Shown: positions 23,863-32,422, numbered from the stretch's first letter. The stretch: DNA of 64,000 bases from JBMOMT01 sp049324835 (GCA_049324835.1 JBMOMT010000050.1:1-64000); one strand, 5' to 3'. Numbers and translations are program-made. The notes: generated from the sequence alone by a model not told the origin.

Positions 23863-24552
23863 ATGCCCCGGCGGATTCTCATCGTCGAAGACGATCCAGA
23901 GTTGGCTGCTGCCGAGCAGAACATCCTCCAAGATGAAGGCTATGAGGTGCTGCACGCCCTCGATGGCGTATTGGCCCTGGAAGTGCTGAGCCACGAGGCG
24001 GTGGACCTGGTCTTGTTGGATGTGAACATGCCCCGCATGAACGGCCACGAATTGTGCCGCCGGCTGCGTCAAAATCCCGACACGGCCCACCTCAATATCC
24101 TCATGGTCACGGCCCTCGGCTCGATAGAAGAGACCATTGCCGGGCTGGAAGCCGGCGCCGACGATTATTTACCCAAGCCCTTCGAGGTTCCAGAGTTGCT
24201 GGCCCGCGTCCGGGCCCAGTTGCGCCTGCGGGCGCTACAAGAGCGCCTGGTGGGCATGGAAAAACGAGCCACCATCACGCAGATGATCATCACCCTGAGC
24301 CACGAGATCAACAACCCCCTCACCAGCATCCTGTGGCACGCCCAACTGGCCCAGGAAAAAGTGAGCCAAAGCTCGGCCAGCGTGGAGAGTTGTCGGCGCG
24401 CGCTGGATGTGATCCTGAACGAAGCCCGGCGCATCGAACGGGTCATCGGGCAACTGCAAGACCTGCAACAGCCGGTGGTCACCGAATATTTGCCGGGCAT
24501 CCAGATGATAGACCTGCGCCGTTCGGGGCCGACCGACGCCAACGAAAAGTGA
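23863..24552 (+). CDS. Receiver domain fused to a HisKA dimerisation domain, no kinase ATPase domain
   Basis: A 229-residue protein. The receiver (1-118) is complete: EDD at 9-11, phospho-acceptor Asp53 (LLDVNMP), Lys105 (PKPF). A helical linker follows, then a HisKA-like helical hairpin with TLSHEINNPLTS (His147) to about residue 215. Translation then stops at 229 without the N/G1/G2 boxes of a HATPase domain. A terminator follows 30 bases later, so the domain is truly absent rather than frameshifted within view. It could be a phosphotransfer or scaffold protein, or a truncated kinase. The ATG at 23863 is preferred; AGTGAGG lies upstream. Confidence 0.82.
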   Translation: MPRRILIVEDDPELAAAEQNILQDEGYEVLHALDGVLALEVLSHEAVDLVLLDVNMPRMNGHELCRRLRQNPDTAHLNILMVTALGSIEETIAGLEAGADDYLPKPFEVPELLARVRAQLRLRALQERLVGMEKRATITQMIITLSHEINNPLTSILWHAQLAQEKVSQSSASVESCRRALDVILNEARRIERVIGQLQDLQQPVVTEYLPGIQMIDLRRSGPTDANEK

Positions 24553-24582
24553 ACGATCCCGTCGCCTCAGGCGAAACGGCAA

Positions 24583-24615
24583 AAAAACGCCGGCCCCGGT
24601 GGGTCGGCGTTTTGG
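24583..24615. terminator. Terminator between convergent genes
   Basis: Stem AAAACGCCGGCC / GGTCGGCGTTTT (about 24583-24612) with one mismatch, T-rich tail on the plus strand and A-rich lead that serves the minus strand. Confidence 0.8.
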
Positions 24616-24635
24616 TTTGAGCGCGCGCTTGCCGG

Positions 24636-25376
24636 TCAGCGTATCACCGGCACCCGCCGCGGGCTGCCGGTCAGCAGACCTTCCTGCCCTTCAAAGCGAC
24701 CGGTGATACGAATGCCGCCCCGGTCTATCTCGAAGCGGCGAATATCCTTGGCGTGATCGCTGCCACGCATCTTGAGCACCATGAGCGCCCGCTGCATGGC
24801 GCTCTCGATCTCGACGTAGCGCAGCAGGATGATCGAATCCACCACAAAAGAGAGCCGGCCTTTCTCCTGCTCGTCCGAGCCAACGGTGGCCCCCTCGCTG
24901 GTCAAGATCGAGGTGGTGCCCTCCCGTTTGAGGCCGTTGACCACCTTGTTGTACATGCTGCGCAGCTCGGCAGGGTCGGTGGTCAGGCGGGTAAAGTGGG
25001 TGATGCTGTCCAGCACCACCCGGCGCACGTCCCACTCCATGATGGTGCGGTTGAGCGGGCTGGTGGGTGATTCCAGGCTGGAGAGGAAAACCCGAGGTGA
25101 GGTGAAAATCACCTTCAGTTTACGCTCCTCTTCCAGTTGCCTGAGGTCCCAGCCCAAAGATTGGGCGTCGCGGTGCAGCGAGTGAGGAAACTCTTCAAAG
25201 GTCACCAGTAATCCGGCTTCGTCTTCCTGGGTGGCGCCGTGATACAAAAATTGCAGCCCCAGGGTGGTCTTGCCTGTGCCGGGTGCACCCTTGATCAAAA
25301 TGGCCGAGCCTTCGATCAGGCCGCCGGCGAGCATCTCGTCGAGCCCAGTGATTCCCGTCTTGACACGTTTGCTCAT
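24636..25376 (-). CDS. KaiC-like single-domain RecA ATPase
   Basis: A 246-residue KaiC-superfamily ATPase with one domain. Walker A is GAPGTGKTT (30-38), the paired glutamates are TFEE (Glu61, Glu62), Walker B is VVLDS (Asp123), and ITGLDEMLAGGL opens the domain. It lacks the second KaiC domain, and no KaiA or KaiB gene is here, so a circadian role is not implied. Single-domain KaiC-like proteins in bacteria and archaea are thought to act as signalling switches. Its ATG overlaps the stop of the winged-helix gene by 4 bases, which implies a partnership. Confidence 0.88.
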   Translation of the reverse strand: MSKRVKTGITGLDEMLAGGLIEGSAILIKGAPGTGKTTLGLQFLYHGATQEDEAGLLVTFEEFPHSLHRDAQSLGWDLRQLEEERKLKVIFTSPRVFLSSLESPTSPLNRTIMEWDVRRVVLDSITHFTRLTTDPAELRSMYNKVVNGLKREGTTSILTSEGATVGSDEQEKGRLSFVVDSIILLRYVEIESAMQRALMVLKMRGSDHAKDIRRFEIDRGGIRITGRFEGQEGLLTGSPRRVPVIR

Positions 25377-25756
25377 TTCTCGCCTCCTGCTCGCAAGATG
25401 TGATAGACCAGTTTCATGCGGAACGTTCGATCCTGAGAGGCAGAGACCAGCCGCTCCAACAATTGCAGCGTTTGAGAGTTTTCTGTCAGGCCAAAAGTTG
25501 GCCCCGGCCCCCGGCCATCCTGGCGCAACAGCCCCTCGCAAGCCATCTGGCCGATCTCGCCTCTCACCTGCTCCGGTCCACGCCCGACATATACCGCCAG
25601 ATTTTCGGCCGTATCCCACGTGCCGGGGTTCTCGTACAAGAACCTGAGCACATCCCAACGGACAAACGACCTGACGTGCTGTTTGATAAAAGAGAGCACG
25701 TCCGGGTCCATGTCCTCCATGATGTCTGCCATCAAATTGTTTTGTCCTGCCGTCAT
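25373..25756 (-). CDS. Winged-helix-like partner of the KaiC-like ATPase
   Basis: A 127-residue protein. The middle reads FVRWDVLRFLYENPGTWDTAENLAVYVGRGPEQV (given in parts), which fits a winged-helix fold: helix, turn, helix, then LLRQDGRGPGPTFGLT as wing. The C-terminus is helical (LLERLVSASQDRTFRMKLVYHIL). The start may be the ATG at 25756 or the one at 25732. Its stop overlaps the KaiC-like start. It probably binds DNA or the ATPase; no family name is assigned. Confidence 0.7.
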   Translation of the reverse strand: MTAGQNNLMADIMEDMDPDVLSFIKQHVRSFVRWDVLRFLYENPGTWDTAENLAVYVGRGPEQVRGEIGQMACEGLLRQDGRGPGPTFGLTENSQTLQLLERLVSASQDRTFRMKLVYHILRAGGEK

Positions 25757-25806
25757 GCCCGACTCACCCCACCAGGGTCAAAAACGGTCTACCCCGCGCC
25801 AACCGG

Positions 25807-26571
25807 TCAGTTCAGTGCCTGGGCGATACGCTCTGCCTGGGCCACCATCTCTGGCGCGGCGTCAAAGATGGGCCTGCCGCGTAGATCGGCCTCGATGGCG
25901 TTGGCGCTAAAGGGCAAAAAGCCCAGAATATCAAAATCGGATAACTCTTGGGTTATAAAGGCCTCGTCCGAGGTATCACGCACCTTGTTGCCCACCACCG
26001 CGATGCGTGGGATGCCGATCTCTTGAGCCAGCCGGCGGATGGTGCGCGCCGTTTGTACACTGCGCCGTCCTGGTTCCACCACGATGACAAAAGCATCCAC
26101 CGCCTTTGCCGTAGCCCGGCCCAGGTGCTCGATGCCGGCCTCCATGTCCATGATGAGCATTTCGTCGCGCTGCAACAGGACGTGGGTCACCAGATTCTTG
26201 AGCACCACACTCTCCGGGCAGACACAACCCGAACCGCCGTGATCCACGGTGCCCATCACCAGCAGGCGAATGCCACGATGCTGAACGGCAAAACGCTCCG
26301 GGATATCATCGACCTTGGGGTTCATTTTGAAAATGCCGCCATACGTACCGGGCCTGGCGCCGGTGCGCTCGGCGATCAGTTCTTCCATCTCGGCAATGGG
26401 AGTGACGTTGCGCCGATCTTCTGGGATGCCCAGCGCCTCCGCCAGGTTGGCGTTGGGGTCGGCGTCGATGACCAGCACCTGTTGATCCTTTTGCGCGTAG
26501 ACAAAGGCCAGCAGGCTCGTCAGGGTGGTTTTGCCTACGCCGCCTTTTCCGGTAATGGCAATTTTGCTCAC
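25807..26571 (-). CDS. CooC-like MinD/ParA-family ATPase
   Basis: A 254-residue deviant-Walker ATPase with GKGGVGKTT (residues 8-16), VIDADPNANL, and the Cys116-x-Cys118 motif (GSGCVCPE) that in CooC binds metal at the dimer interface. In known systems CooC inserts nickel into carbon monoxide dehydrogenase or acetyl-CoA synthase. No CODH gene is in this window, so the client may be elsewhere or the protein may be a CooC-like relative with another role. It lies 50 bases upstream of the winged-helix/KaiC pair and 15 bases downstream of a membrane-anchored protein gene. Confidence 0.86.
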   Translation of the reverse strand: MSKIAITGKGGVGKTTLTSLLAFVYAQKDQQVLVIDADPNANLAEALGIPEDRRNVTPIAEMEELIAERTGARPGTYGGIFKMNPKVDDIPERFAVQHRGIRLLVMGTVDHGGSGCVCPESVVLKNLVTHVLLQRDEMLIMDMEAGIEHLGRATAKAVDAFVIVVEPGRRSVQTARTIRRLAQEIGIPRIAVVGNKVRDTSDEAFITQELSDFDILGFLPFSANAIEADLRGRPIFDAAPEMVAQAERIAQALN

Positions 26572-26586
26572 AGGACGAACTCGCTT

Positions 26587-27354
26587 CTAGTAACGACGTT
26601 TAAAGTTGACAATGATGAGCGCCTTGCTGCACTCTCCGCTGTGTTCTATTTTGATCACGGGTGAAACGCCTGCCCCACTCTGGATCACCTGGAGATAAAA
26701 GGTTTTGGTGAGGTTGCAGTTAAAGGGCACAAACTGTTCCCACCAGGCCATGCTGCCGCCCAGTTTGGCCCGGTAACTGGAAACGACGTCTGTCCGGGCG
26801 CCGGGGATCTGGGATGATTCCCAACCCTCACCATCCCACACTTTTACCTCCACCGAGGTAATCGCTGCGCCGTTGGCATCGGTCACCTCGCCGGCAAAAC
26901 CCAACCACCAGCCGCCGACACCAGGATAGATGGTCTGCGCGGTGCGCACCGGTTCGCCATCCAGGTAAAAAGGCGGCGGCGGTTTGGGGGTATTGGTGGC
27001 CCGCGGCGTGGCGGTGGGCAGCGGCGTGTGGGAAGGAGTGGGCGTAATGGTGGGCGTGCTGGTGTGGGTAGGAGTGGCGGTGGGCGTCCAGGTGGGTGGG
27101 AAGGTCGCCCGCGGCGTGTCCGTCGGTTTGCCGGGGGTGGGCGTCACCAGCACCACGGCTGTCGGCGGTTTGAAGGGGTTGAACATGAATTGGGGGTTGA
27201 GGAAAATGGCCAGATAACAACACAGCACTATCAGGGTCATCACCAGGACAAACGCCGTCAGCAACTTGAGGAGACCGCTGGGCCGTTGCGCCTTTTTCTT
27301 TGGCGCAGGTGCGGGCTCTTCCATCGGAAGCTCACGAAAGCGATCAAAGTCCAT
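26587..27354 (-). CDS. Membrane-anchored protein with Thr/Pro stalk and extracytoplasmic domain
   Basis: A 255-residue protein; the ATG follows GGAGGAGCACCG. It has a short cytoplasmic start, one membrane helix (about 28-52), a low-complexity Thr/Pro stalk (about 60-125, repeats of TPT/TPS) and a beta-rich C-terminal domain (about 125-255) with GVGGWWLGFAGEVTDANGAA-type strands. The end is WEQFVPFNCNLTKTFYLQVI. The domain looks like an Ig/fibronectin-type surface module. Function is unknown. It lies upstream of the CooC-like gene with a 15-base gap. Confidence 0.75.
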   Translation of the reverse strand: MDFDRFRELPMEEPAPAPKKKAQRPSGLLKLLTAFVLVMTLIVLCCYLAIFLNPQFMFNPFKPPTAVVLVTPTPGKPTDTPRATFPPTWTPTATPTHTSTPTITPTPSHTPLPTATPRATNTPKPPPPFYLDGEPVRTAQTIYPGVGGWWLGFAGEVTDANGAAITSVEVKVWDGEGWESSQIPGARTDVVSSYRAKLGGSMAWWEQFVPFNCNLTKTFYLQVIQSGAGVSPVIKIEHSGECSKALIIVNFKRRY

Positions 27355-27413
27355 CGGTGCTCCTCCTCCATCAGCGTGTCCTTGCCCAACCCACAAATGC
27401 CCCCACGATCCTC

Positions 27414-27443
27414 AGTATACCATAAATCGGCGCGTCTTGTCCA
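27414..27443 (-). promoter_or_regulatory. Promoter upstream of the anchored-protein/CooC/KaiC genes
   Basis: Minus strand: TGGACA (27438-27443), 18-bp spacer, TATACT (27414-27419), with TGG directly before it (extended -10). Confidence 0.5.
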
Positions 27444-27445
27444 GT

Positions 27446-28399
27446 TCAGCTCTCGTCCGTCAGTCGCCGGATGTCCGATACAGCCATCTGCTCTGCCAGC
27501 CAGCCTTCGAAGGTATTCTCGCGCAGGCGATGCAGCACATCTTCGGGCAGTTGGCGGTTGTCCTCTTTTTCCAGCACCTGAACGATGTGATATTGTCCAA
27601 ACTGGGTGCGCACCACGCCGCTGATCTGTTGCGGCGCCAGAGAAAAGGCCACCTCTTCGATTTCGGGCGAAAGCAGCAGCCCCCGCGGAAAGAAGCCCAG
27701 GTCGCCGCCGTTGTCACGGGTGGTGGTATCCTGAGAGAACTGGCTGGCCAGAGTGGCAAAGTCCTCACCATTCTGGAGGCGCAACAGCACCTGTTGGGCT
27801 TGCTCCTCCGTCGCCAGCGCAATGTGACGGGCGTGCACTTGTTCTGCCGTCTGGGGCACATCCTGGGTGACGCGCTGAAACATCGCCTGGGCCACCAACT
27901 GGGCGTGCAACGAGCGGCGATAATCGTCGGCGGTGAGGCTGTTGGCCTGCAGCCAGGCCTCAAAAGCCGCCTGGCCGCCCGCATCGGTGATGCTCTGCTG
28001 CACCGCGGCCTCCACCGTCTCGTCCGAGACGATCACCCCCTCGCGGGCGGCTGCCTGGAGGATGATCACCTGCTCGATCATGGCTTCCAGAACACGCTGG
28101 CGCGCCTGCGCCAGGGCATCCTGTCCGGCGGTTGTATCGGGGTCCTGCCCCTGGCTGACGATGGCCTGTTCGGCCTGCATCACCTGCACCAGGTAATCGT
28201 CCAAAAAGATCGGCTCGCCATTCACCAGCGCTGCCAGGGGTTCACTAAAGGTGGGGGTAGGCGTCGGAGCCGGCGGCAGCGGCGTGTTCGTCGGGACAGC
28301 AGACGGCAAGGTTGGCAGCTCCTGGCCCGATTTGCAGCCAGCCAACGCTATCACCAACAACCCCAGCCCAGTCCAGAGCAAGGAACGCTTGTGCGCCAT
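27446..28399 (-). CDS. PpiC-type peptidyl-prolyl isomerase lipoprotein
   Basis: A 317-residue protein; the ATG follows GGAGAGG. The signal peptide ends in a lipobox, LAGC, at about residue 19-22, so it is probably a lipoprotein on the outer face of the membrane. A Pro/Thr stalk follows, then a SurA/PrsA-like helical N-domain (about 55-165, VNGEPI at its start). The parvulin domain (about 175-275) has VHARHIAL, FATLASQFSQD, GGDLGFF and VVRTQFGQYHIVQV. It should help fold exported proteins. Good promoter at 28438. Confidence 0.9.
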   Translation of the reverse strand: MAHKRSLLWTGLGLLVIALAGCKSGQELPTLPSAVPTNTPLPPAPTPTPTFSEPLAALVNGEPIFLDDYLVQVMQAEQAIVSQGQDPDTTAGQDALAQARQRVLEAMIEQVIILQAAAREGVIVSDETVEAAVQQSITDAGGQAAFEAWLQANSLTADDYRRSLHAQLVAQAMFQRVTQDVPQTAEQVHARHIALATEEQAQQVLLRLQNGEDFATLASQFSQDTTTRDNGGDLGFFPRGLLLSPEIEEVAFSLAPQQISGVVRTQFGQYHIVQVLEKEDNRQLPEDVLHRLRENTFEGWLAEQMAVSDIRRLTDES

Positions 28400-28437
28400 C
28401 CGCCTCTCCTGAATTATGTTTTGTGCCGACGCAGGCA

Positions 28438-28465
28438 ATTATACCTTGCCGTCATAATTTGTCAA
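28438..28465 (-). promoter_or_regulatory. Promoter of the PpiC gene
   Basis: Minus strand: TTGACA (28460-28465), 16-bp spacer, TATAAT (28438-28443), both perfect consensus boxes. Confidence 0.8.
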
Positions 28466-28486
28466 TTACCGTCGCCTGGCGAACGG

Positions 28487-28699
28487 TTAATCCAGGTCTT
28501 TGAGCACGATCGGGTCCTCGCGTGGGCGGCAGATGCCGCAATAGAGGGCATCTGGCACCACCAGGGCCTTGTGTTCACCCTTGCGGCTGAGAAACATCTC
28601 TTCGATGTGGGGCAATTCCTGAGCGTGCTCTTTGCACACCGCACGCCCGCAAAAGCGGCACACGCCGTGCGCCGGTCGATCACAATGCCAGCAATTCAT
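28487..28699 (-). CDS. Small zinc-finger (B-box-like) protein
   Basis: A 70-residue protein with C-x-x-C-x-x-x-x-x-x-x-C-x-x-C-x-x-x-x-C (MNCWHCDRPAHGVCRFCGRA, then VCKEH) and a final CGICR. The pattern resembles bacterial B-box-type zinc fingers. It starts 25 bases after the large M50 gene, with GAGAGGAGC upstream, so the two are probably cotranscribed. Function is unknown. Confidence 0.72.
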   Translation of the reverse strand: MNCWHCDRPAHGVCRFCGRAVCKEHAQELPHIEEMFLSRKGEHKALVVPDALYCGICRPREDPIVLKDLD

Positions 28700-28724
28700 G
28701 CCGATGCTCCTCTCTTTGCAGGCG

Positions 28725-31700
28725 CTACACCACGCTGCTCAGACCCAGCTTGCGGCGAGTGTCCAACATGCGCCCGCTGCCCACCTGCTCCAATCGCCGG
28801 ATGGCCTGGGAGTGGGTGCGGACAAAGGCCTCAAAGTCGTCGCGTAGCAGACCCAGCAGCACTGCCCCTTCCGGGCCGCCCACTACCGTGGCGATGGCCG
28901 GCTGATCCAGCAGCAGGCTGATCTCACCGGCGTATTCACCCACGCCCAGCCGGGCCAGCACACGCTGCTGCGGCGTGCCCCGTTCGGCGATCACGGTCAG
29001 CGAGCCTTCCACAACCACGAAAAATGCCCGGCCTCTCTGCCCCTGCCGGATCAGCACCTCGCCCGCGCCGATGCGCCCCTTGCGAAAACGAGCCGCCAGC
29101 CGCGAGAGGGCCATGTGATTCAGATCGGCAAAGACCGGCATGCGCGCCAACAGGGCCACCGCGCCTGCCGAACGCTCCACCTGTTCTCGCATCTCCAGAC
29201 GATCTCGCACCAGGCGGTTGAAATCGTGCCGCGACATGACCAGCAACTCGGAATCGACCGAGGTGCGGTAGGAGGCGTCGTATGGCTCACCGCGCAGCAA
29301 AACATACTCGCCGCAGTAATCACCCCGACGCAGCTCGTCCACCAGTTGTTCGCGCCCGTCTTCGGCCCGCCGCCAGACCTCGACTTCACCCGAACGCACC
29401 AGATAAACCTCTTCGCCCCGCTCGCCCTGGCGGATGAGCTGCCGCCCGGCGGGCAATCGCTCCGAGCGCAGGGCTGCCACCAGGGCGTCGATGTCGGCTT
29501 CGGCGCAGCCGGCGAACAGCGGCATGGCGCGCAACAGCAGCCGGTAATCGTCGCGCCGCGTCTGAAATTCGTGCGAGATGCCCTCGCCCCAGGGTTCAAA
29601 GGCCAGCACGTGCCTGCCCAGCACTTCTCGTTCCTGCCAGGGCAGACTGTCGTAAGCCGCCAGGATGGCCCGGCGCAGGAACGGTTTTCCGGCCAGATCG
29701 TCCATCAGATCGACGGTAAAGTTGAGCACCTGACGATAGTCGTCGGCCTGATCGGCCAGCGAGACGCCGTCCCAAGGGCGCGCATCTCGCAGGCGACCCC
29801 GATCGACCACCACGCTCCACTCGGCGGTGACGGCTGCCACGTCCAGCCGGTCGTCGATGACCTGAGCCAGGCGCCGGCCATAGAGGTCTTGAAACTGGGC
29901 AAAGAGGCCCTCGAAAAAACGACCAAAGGCGCTGCGCAACCGGTCCTGGTCGCTCAGCGACTCGCGGGCCGGCCATTCCTGGCGATGGTAAATGGCTCGC
30001 AGGTGGATCAGATAATAGAGCACAAAGGCCACCAGCAACAGCCCGGCGATGACGGCCGGCGCCAGCCACAGGCCCGGCAGCGGCAGCGGCGACGTGGCAT
30101 CGAATGCCAGGATCAGGTCTTGCGCCACCAGGCCCACCGTCGCCAGCAGGAACAATCCCCAGGAGAGGTTGAAGCGTGTGCCCAGGAAGGCAAAAAAGGT
30201 GGGCACCAGCAACGTCTGGGCCAGCATGCCCAGGTAGGGCGGCGCGGCGGCGGCCAGCAAACGGGCGATAGAGAGCGGCTGGCCGGTTGTCTCTGCCGCC
30301 GAGATGGTCCACAATACCGCCGGCAGGGTGACCAAAAAAGCCGCGCCTAAAAAGATCAACATCAACGCTTTTTCCAGGCGCGAGGTGTGGGCCATGCCGT
30401 TCTGCTGAAAAGCCATAAAAGCAGCGATTAACAACGGCAAAAAGGCCAGCCGCCGCAGCCACGGCACGTCCCATAACCAGACGGCATACAGGGTCTGGCA
30501 GGCCAGCAGCAGAGCCACCGCCAGCCCCAACGCGCCAAAGACGCCCACAAAACCAGAGCCGCCATAGTAACGGGCGGCGCCGATCAGGAACGCCAGGGTT
30601 AACAGCAACAACGCCACCGGCAAAACGTCGCGGTACAGATCGCGCCAATCGGCGGGCAGGTAACGGCTGAGACCCAGCAAAAGCAGCCAGCCGGCAAAAC
30701 TCAAACCCGCCAACGCGCCGGGTCGATCCAGGATGCCCTGCCGTGCCAGCCAGCGCGCCCACCGGCTCAGCAACCGCCCCGCCTGTACCACGAAGGCCAG
30801 CAACAACGGGATGAGCGCCGCCGCTGCCAGCAGCACCAGCAGGGCTCGCACGGCGCTCGAGGCGCTGGCCCACAGTTCGCCAAACATGCGGGCGATCTGT
30901 CGCTGCCAGAGATAGACGCTGAGATAGAGGGCCACCACAGCGTAAACGGCGCACAATACCCCAAAGACGGCATAGATGCGCTCCTCACGGTTGAGGCTCT
31001 GGCGTTGCCGGAGCTTGGGCCACAGTTGCCGCCGCACGAAATCCAACGAGCGCGCCCGCAGGTTGGGCATGTCCAGCCAGTCGCTGAGGATAAAGTAGCC
31101 GTCCAATTCTAACAGGGGATTCAAATTCATGAGGATGCTGGCGTAGGCCATGAAGGCCATCTTGAACAAAAAGACGCTGCCGCCCCAATGGGGTAAAAAA
31201 AAGGCAGCCAGCGCGCACACACCGCCGACGACAAAATCGGCCAGAGGACCGGCCAGCGAGACGGCGATGCGGGCCCCTTTGGGTTCCAGCCAGATGTCCT
31301 GAGTGTCGACGAAAAAGGCCGGCAGTCCCCAATAGACCATGAACCCGCCGCGGTGCACCTCGCGGCCAAAGTGTTTGGTGGTCAGGGCGTGGGCCAGCTC
31401 GTGCAGAAAAATGGTCAACAGATTGGCGACATACAGCGCCAGAAAACCGAGCAAGTAGACCAACGAATCCGGCAGGCCGGGCAGATCGAGTTTGAATATG
31501 GCGTAGGTTGCGGCGCCGCCTTCCAGAGCCAGGAAAAAGGCCGCCAGCCCTCCCAGGGCCAGCAGGGCCAGCAGGATCAACATCGGTGGAGCAAAGAGCA
31601 AACGCAGTCCGGCGCGGTAGAGCCGCCTCAACGGGGCATCGAGCCCACCGATCACGAATTCGCGGTGGAAAAAACTCTGCACCAGCCGTTCGCTCCAACG

Positions 31701-32198
31701 AACCGGACGGCGAGCGGCTACGGCTGTGCGAGCCTGCTCGTAAACTTTGACCGGCGGCTGGGTGAGGAAATGACCGTCACGCAGGGCCTGCACCAGGCCG
31801 GTGATGAGACCAAAAGCCAGCGCCTTGTGGCGCTGGAAATAGATCACCATCAACTCTCTGACCGTACGCGAGCCATCCATGAGCCGCCACAGGTCGAATT
31901 CCCGTTGGTTCAGGCGTAGATAGGTGCCGGCCTGAGGATTCTTGAGCACGTACAGCCGCCCGGCGTGGCCTTCCAACCGCCGCACGGTCACATCGGCGCG
32001 CACCTGAGGCCGAAAGAGCAACGGATCGGCGCTCTCTTTGAGGCGCAAACGCAGACTCGTCGGGCCGGCGACCGCCTCGCCGACCTGGCGTAACAGGCCC
32101 TTCAGCCAGGCCCAAAAGCCGGGTGCATCTGACGGCGTTTGCTGCAGACTTTGATCCACCCGGTGCCACCAATTTTCTGTGCCTCTCGTGACGGCCAC
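28725..32198 (-). CDS. M50 site-2-protease-like membrane protein with two C-terminal cyclic-nucleotide-binding domains
   Basis: A 1157-residue protein. I start it at GTG 32198 behind GTGAGGAG. Residues about 75-150 look like a PqqD-type domain (LRLNQREFDLW, DGSRTVREL). Many membrane helices lie between about 200 and 735, with the zinc protease motif HELAH (266-270) in a helix and the partner motif LNPLLELDGYF (about 365-375). Two cyclic-nucleotide-binding domains form the C-terminus (about 892-1010 and 1019-1140). They have LIRQGERGEEVYLV, GEVEV and GEYAGEISLL; the second carries the E-x-x-L core but has QPAIATV where a cAMP-binding Arg is usual. Likely a regulated intramembrane protease or sorting factor. 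Confidence 0.85.
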   Translation of the reverse strand: MAVTRGTENWWHRVDQSLQQTPSDAPGFWAWLKGLLRQVGEAVAGPTSLRLRLKESADPLLFRPQVRADVTVRRLEGHAGRLYVLKNPQAGTYLRLNQREFDLWRLMDGSRTVRELMVIYFQRHKALAFGLITGLVQALRDGHFLTQPPVKVYEQARTAVAARRPVRWSERLVQSFFHREFVIGGLDAPLRRLYRAGLRLLFAPPMLILLALLALGGLAAFFLALEGGAATYAIFKLDLPGLPDSLVYLLGFLALYVANLLTIFLHELAHALTTKHFGREVHRGGFMVYWGLPAFFVDTQDIWLEPKGARIAVSLAGPLADFVVGGVCALAAFFLPHWGGSVFLFKMAFMAYASILMNLNPLLELDGYFILSDWLDMPNLRARSLDFVRRQLWPKLRQRQSLNREERIYAVFGVLCAVYAVVALYLSVYLWQRQIARMFGELWASASSAVRALLVLLAAAALIPLLLAFVVQAGRLLSRWARWLARQGILDRPGALAGLSFAGWLLLLGLSRYLPADWRDLYRDVLPVALLLLTLAFLIGAARYYGGSGFVGVFGALGLAVALLLACQTLYAVWLWDVPWLRRLAFLPLLIAAFMAFQQNGMAHTSRLEKALMLIFLGAAFLVTLPAVLWTISAAETTGQPLSIARLLAAAAPPYLGMLAQTLLVPTFFAFLGTRFNLSWGLFLLATVGLVAQDLILAFDATSPLPLPGLWLAPAVIAGLLLVAFVLYYLIHLRAIYHRQEWPARESLSDQDRLRSAFGRFFEGLFAQFQDLYGRRLAQVIDDRLDVAAVTAEWSVVVDRGRLRDARPWDGVSLADQADDYRQVLNFTVDLMDDLAGKPFLRRAILAAYDSLPWQEREVLGRHVLAFEPWGEGISHEFQTRRDDYRLLLRAMPLFAGCAEADIDALVAALRSERLPAGRQLIRQGERGEEVYLVRSGEVEVWRRAEDGREQLVDELRRGDYCGEYVLLRGEPYDASYRTSVDSELLVMSRHDFNRLVRDRLEMREQVERSAGAVALLARMPVFADLNHMALSRLAARFRKGRIGAGEVLIRQGQRGRAFFVVVEGSLTVIAERGTPQQRVLARLGVGEYAGEISLLLDQPAIATVVGGPEGAVLLGLLRDDFEAFVRTHSQAIRRLEQVGSGRMLDTRRKLGLSSVV

Positions 32199-32247
32199 AG
32201 CGCTGCTCCTCACCCTTGCCCGATCCAGAGTCCGGTCAGTGCCGCCG

Positions 32248-32276
32248 ATCATAACACGTCTGAGGGGATTTGGCAA
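32248..32276 (-). promoter_or_regulatory. Promoter of the M50/cNMP gene
   Basis: Minus strand: TTGCCA (32271-32276), 17-bp spacer, TATGAT (32248-32253). Confidence 0.65.
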
Positions 32277-32308
32277 ATGGAAACTGCGGTTGTACCCTCG
32301 TTTGTAAC

Positions 32309-32422
32309 TGCTCAGCCTACCCTCCCGCAGGTTGGAAAACCGACTGAAATCGTTTGCCGGCTTTGATACTCGGGCCGATTTTTACTCGAAACCACTTCCA
32401 AGCCTGCGGGAGGGTGAGCAGT
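32309..32422. repeat. MITE-like inverted-repeat element, copy 3 (about 113 bp), with target duplication
   Basis: The ends match copies 1 and 2 (TGCTCAGCCTACCCTCCCGC and GCGGGAGGGTGAGCA), but the interior is different and lacks the inner hairpin. The 10-base sequence ACCCTCGTTT is found a few bases outside each end (about 32294-32303 and 32425-32434), which looks like a target-site duplication. The element lies between the divergent promoters of the M50 gene and the rqcH gene. Confidence 0.78.

Noticed and set aside
24636..25376. Circadian clock KaiC
   Set aside because: Only one RecA domain is present and no KaiA or KaiB is nearby, so this is a KaiC-like signalling ATPase, not a clock component.
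25807..26571. Part of a carbon monoxide dehydrogenase operon
   Set aside because: The ATPase looks CooC-like, but no CODH, CooT, CooJ or acetyl-CoA synthase gene is present in the window.
26980..27160. Thr/Pro codon repeats (26980-27160, 51000-51200) as CRISPR or tandem repeats
   Set aside because: They are in frame and encode Thr/Pro stalks between a membrane helix and an extracytoplasmic domain. They lack fixed-length repeats and spacers.
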